A stretch of 64,000 bases of DNA from Charina bottae (Eukaryota; Chordata; Lepidosauria; Squamata; Charinaidae): positions 88,724,501-88,788,500 of the forward strand of contig JALMGJ010000001.1 in the NCBI GenBank assembly GCA_023362775.1, in the 5' to 3' direction. Each line of letters starts with the position of its first letter. The first letter of the stretch is position 1. Positions 60,796 through 64,000 of this stretch are shown piece by piece. The position numbers and the translations under genes were made by a program. The notes under the pieces are model-generated. The model was given only the letters and a program-made list of their open reading frames with translations, was not told the DNA's origin and searched no databases.

Positions 60796-61385
60796 TTTTA
60801 TGTACAGGAATATTCCACAATATATCCAAAATGCAGCAGTGCGGACAGCTATGGGTGCCTGTCATCCTGGGCATGTAACGCCCCTGCTCCGTGAGCTGCA
60901 TTGGCTGCCAGTATGCTTTCAAGTTCAATTCAAGGTGCTGGTTGTCACCTTTAAAGCCCTTCATCGTTTGGAGCTGGGTTACTTGCAGGACTGTCTCTCC
61001 CTGGCTGTATCTACCTGTCCTGTCAGATCTGGATGCTCTGGGTCCTGCCCATTAGGGAGTGTCACCTGGTGGGACCCAGGAGAAAGCCTTTTCTGTTGGA
61101 GCATCCGCCCTCTGGAACAACATTCCCCCCGAGATTAGAGTTGCCCCGACCCTGCTGGCTTTTTGCAAAGCCTTGAAGACCTGGTTTTGTGACTAAGCCT
61201 GGGGCCCTGGGCATGTGATGGAGCTCGTATCACGGCCGTATTAATTGTTGTTGGTTGGCTTTTTATCTTGGCTGCTGTATATGTTATTTATTATAATGTT
61301 TTTATGTTGTTTTTATTCATTGTTAGCTGCTCAGAGTCATGTTTGTGAGATGGGCAGCCATATAAATTGAATAAATAAAATAAAA
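60796..61385 (+). mobile_element. L2 LINE (ORF2 C-terminus and 3' end)
   Basis: The plus strand reads LLRELHWLPVCFQVQFKVLV and FKALHRLELGYLQD, a clear L2 ORF2 terminus. A GCTGCTCAGAGTCATGTTTG end and (AAAT)n tail follow. A 112-codon stretch at 60800-61138 is still open. It is 5' truncated. Confidence 0.82.
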
Positions 61386-61724
61386 TTAATTAGTAAAATA
61401 ATGTGAACTCCACCTTCAGGTTCAGTGGTATCATCCAGATAGAGGCTGCTCATTGACAATTAGGCCTCAAAGAATTTGGGAAGTGTGCCTAATTAGACAA
61501 CAACCAACTAAAATGTCTTCTGTGACAATATGAGCATTAATATATTGCATTTTTCCATATGCACACATTGGTCTCACAGCAGTTTTGGCAAGCGATCCAA
61601 AAAAGTAGCATGCATTCACATAATGTTGAATATAGCCCTGTGATTCTACTTTTAACATCTCTATACTTTTAAAGTAAAGGGCAAACAACTTAGCAAGGCT
61701 CTTGTATCCTGTTAGGTACAAGAG

Positions 61725-63060
61725 TCATAGAATCATAGCGCTGAAAGCATTCTTAAGAGGTCATCTAGTCCGACCCTCTGCTCATGAAGGATCCGCTAAA
61801 GCCTTCTGGACAAATGGCTAGCCAGCCTCTGACTGAAGATCCCCAGTGAAGGAGAACATACCACTTCGTAAGACAATTGCTTGACAGCAATTACTGTCAG
61901 GAAATTCCTCCTAGTATCTAACCAGAATCTATGTCATTTCAACCCATGATCTGGATTCTATGTTTCTGTTATTTCTTCTCAAAATAGCATTTGCCTTTTT
62001 AGCAGCTGCACATGGTGTTGGGCTCTTGTTCAGCTGGTGAACTACTAGAACACTCACATCTTTTTCACACGTATTACTACCAAGCCATGTCTCCCCTATC
62101 ATATACCTGCCTTGTAATTTTCTTTCTTTTTTTCTCCCCAGACGACAGACTTCACATTCTCCACATTCTGTTAATTTCCATCCTGTTTGTTTTAGCCCAC
62201 TGTTCAAACCTGTCTAGAGCTTTTTAAATCTTCTATTCCTCTTTTAAAGTATTAGTCACTCCTCCTAATTTTGCAGATTTGATCATTGTCCCCTCAACCT
62301 CTTCATCCAAGTCATTAATTAAAAAGTTGAACAACAACCCACTGATGTAGAGCCATGTATGGGTACTCTCTGGGTACAATTTCATCCAGTAATAAATCCA
62401 TCTAAGAGTTGTATCATCTAGCCCATCCTTTACCATATTATTAATGGGAATATGATGAGAGATATTGCTGAATGTTTTGTTAACATAAGGGTACACTATG
62501 TTCACTCATTCCACCAATCTATTAAGTTGCTAACTTTGCCAAAAAAAAAAGGAGCTAAGGTAAGTCTGCCATGACTTGTTTGTGACACAGTCATGCTGGC
62601 TCTTGTTAGTTGCTGCATTCCTATCCAAGAGTTCAAAAATATGCAATATAATAATCTGCTTGGGGACCTTTCCCAATAGAAACACCAAACCAACAGGTCT
62701 GCAATTTCCTGAGTTCACCTTCCTTTTTTTGAAGATAGAGACAGCATTTGCTTTCTTCCAGTCTTCTGGGACCTCCCTAGACCTCCACAAATTCTCAAAA
62801 GATTGCTGTTAGTGATTCTGTCAGTACCTTACAATGTAATTTCATCTGGCCCTGGAGTCCTGAATGTAATTATATTAACAAAGTTCTTTTCCCCTCTCTT
62901 TTTCTACCCTGGTCTGCAGCTCCTTCCTTCTACTCCACTAGGGGTAAAACAATGACCAGCCAGAGCTTCATTTCCTTTCTGAGGGAAGACAGACATAAAA
63001 TAAGTTAAGACATTCTGTCTTCTCTCCATCACTTGTTACCAATTTACCCCTTTTCCTTAC
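61725..63060 (-). mobile_element. CR1 LINE, ORF2 part and 3' end
   Basis: The minus strand reads from RT motifs (VPEDWKKANAVSIFKKRKV near 62790) through later ORF2 pieces to the CR1 3' end, whose complement starts AGAATCATAGCGCTGAAAGC at about 61731. Frames are broken in several places. Confidence 0.8.
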
Positions 63061-63109
63061 AACAGATATACAGCCTCTTTGCTTTTCCTTTTGTTTCTGA
63101 TATAGCTGT

Positions 63110-63360
63110 AATGGTATGTGGGAACGACCTTGGGAGACAGGAGGAAGAGCTGCAGCCTAGACAATGGTCTGATAAATGAAATCTGAGTCCGAAGGAGGGG
63201 TGGGGATGGAGAAAGCATCTCAGAAGGGATCCTTCCTGGTTTTCTGGAGAGTAAAAGTAAGGAAGGGGAGAGGTACTTTCAGACTTGCAAGATTCTGTTA
63301 CTGTAACCTTACAATAAAGGCAATGTTAGTCCTCATGGTTGGCGCTTCTTGTCAGGACTG
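63110..63360 (+). mobile_element. LTR-like fragment inside CR1
   Basis: A block starting near TGTGGGAACGACCTTGGGAG and ending near CTTCTTGTCAGGACTGACA, with CTTACAATAAAGGC as the polyadenylation region. It sits between ORF1-like and ORF2-like CR1 sequence on the minus strand. No clean target duplication was found. Confidence 0.5.
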
Positions 63361-63845
63361 ACAAGGTCTGACATCAATCTTGCAAGTCTGAAAGTACCTC
63401 TCCCCTCCCATTTTATTAACATTCCTGCTCAGGTCTCTAGAGATCCATTCAAGGTCTTTTCTGGCAGTATAATTTGTCCCGACATGAATCAGGAGAAAGG
63501 TATAGTTACTGAAAGGTTTGAAGAATCTTGGCAGCCTGTTCATTACATCCCAAATATGGGCACCTGGAGAACAACATATCTCCCACAATGTCATTATCAA
63601 TTCTGTACGCTGCAGCTTTGGTTCCTACCAGCAAGGAATCACTCACCACCACAAAATGCTGGAGTAGGTGAGGCTTGCTCAGATGCCTGTGGACTATTTG
63701 CTAGAGCAAAAGCCAGACACTGGTTGCTAAGCTCCAGTGGCACTGAGTACCTCCTGATCCTTTTGCTAAAAAGGGCATCTTGCCATTTAAGGATTCAATT
63801 TTGCAATAGCTGTCAGCCCTCCCAGGTAAACCAGACAGGAAACAC
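63361..63845 (-). mobile_element. CR1 LINE, ORF1-like part
   Basis: The minus strand includes LLIHVGTNYTARKDLEWISR near 63480 and a decayed upstream GDSLL-type segment. These match the ORF1-like (esterase-type) region of CR1. It probably belongs to the same copy as 61725-63060. Bases 63361-63410 are an inverted piece of the neighbouring LTR-like sequence. Confidence 0.7.
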
Positions 63846-64000
63846 AGCCAGATGAACTAATTCTACTTTATTGTAAGGCTACCTTAACAGAATCTTGCAA
63901 GTCTGAAATTACAAATCTCCTGCCGTCTCTTTTTACAGCCTGATCAATTAGGGTGGATCCTTCCTAAGCTTCTTTCTCTGACCCTTAAGCAGTTGTGGGC
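63846..64000 (-). mobile_element. LTR-like fragment, minus strand (runs off the window)
   Basis: The minus strand carries AATTTCAGACTTGCAAGATT and CTTACAATAAAG, shared with the plus-strand LTR-like block at 63110-63360. The element continues beyond 64000. Confidence 0.45.

Noticed and set aside
59976..64000. RP1L1 5' exons
   Set aside because: Expected here by synteny with human, but no doublecortin-type or other RP1L1 coding sequence was recognised.
1..64000. CRISPR arrays, operons, prophage or bacterial contamination
   Set aside because: No regularly spaced repeats. Genes have introns and all repeats are vertebrate families.

Overview
The window looks like euchromatic DNA from a squamate reptile (lizard or snake). 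This rests on its repeats: Sauria-type tRNA SINEs, BovB, CR1 and L2 LINE fragments, a Penelope element, hAT-like MITEs and a chromodomain Gypsy (chromovirus) element. The species cannot be named from sequence alone.

Only two host genes are supported, and they converge tail to tail. On the left (+) is the last exon of SOX7 (3906-4807), a SoxF transcription factor. Its first exon is not in the window. On the right (-) is a complete four-exon C8orf74 orthologue (59975 down to 16063). It reads as a 304-residue protein with clean GT-AG introns in phases 0, 1 and 0. SOX7 next to C8orf74 in convergent orientation is the arrangement on human chromosome 8p23.1, seen here from the opposite strand. The ATG of C8orf74 is preceded within about 27 bp by an RFX X-box-like motif and a CCAAT box.

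Layout: 1-3905, SOX7 intron 1; 4808-16062, SOX7 3' UTR and intergenic DNA, with a compact GATA/ETS motif-rich stretch near 13.6 kb; 16063-21359, C8orf74 exons 4 and 3; 21360-55603, a 34-kb C8orf74 intron that holds most of the mobile DNA; 55604-59975, exons 2 and 1; 59976-64000, upstream DNA with L2, CR1 and LTR fragments.

The mobile DNA is richly nested. A near full-length chromovirus (24786-30602) has its pol split by a perfect 103-bp foldback insertion flanked by duplicated target, and its 3' LTR is reduced to 26 bp. An L2 copy (about 30.9-34.8 kb) carries three later insertions, each with an identical target duplication: two oppositely oriented ORF1-only L1-like (HAL1-like) elements and a solo LTR. 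A CR1 copy (56.5-58.1 kb) is split by a BovB insertion. A 249-bp hAT MITE at 40756 keeps a perfect 8-bp target duplication. I found no CRISPR, operon or bacterial-type system, and no clearly undescribed gene system. The most useful leads are the HAL1-like pair, the foldback in pol and the X-box at C8orf74.
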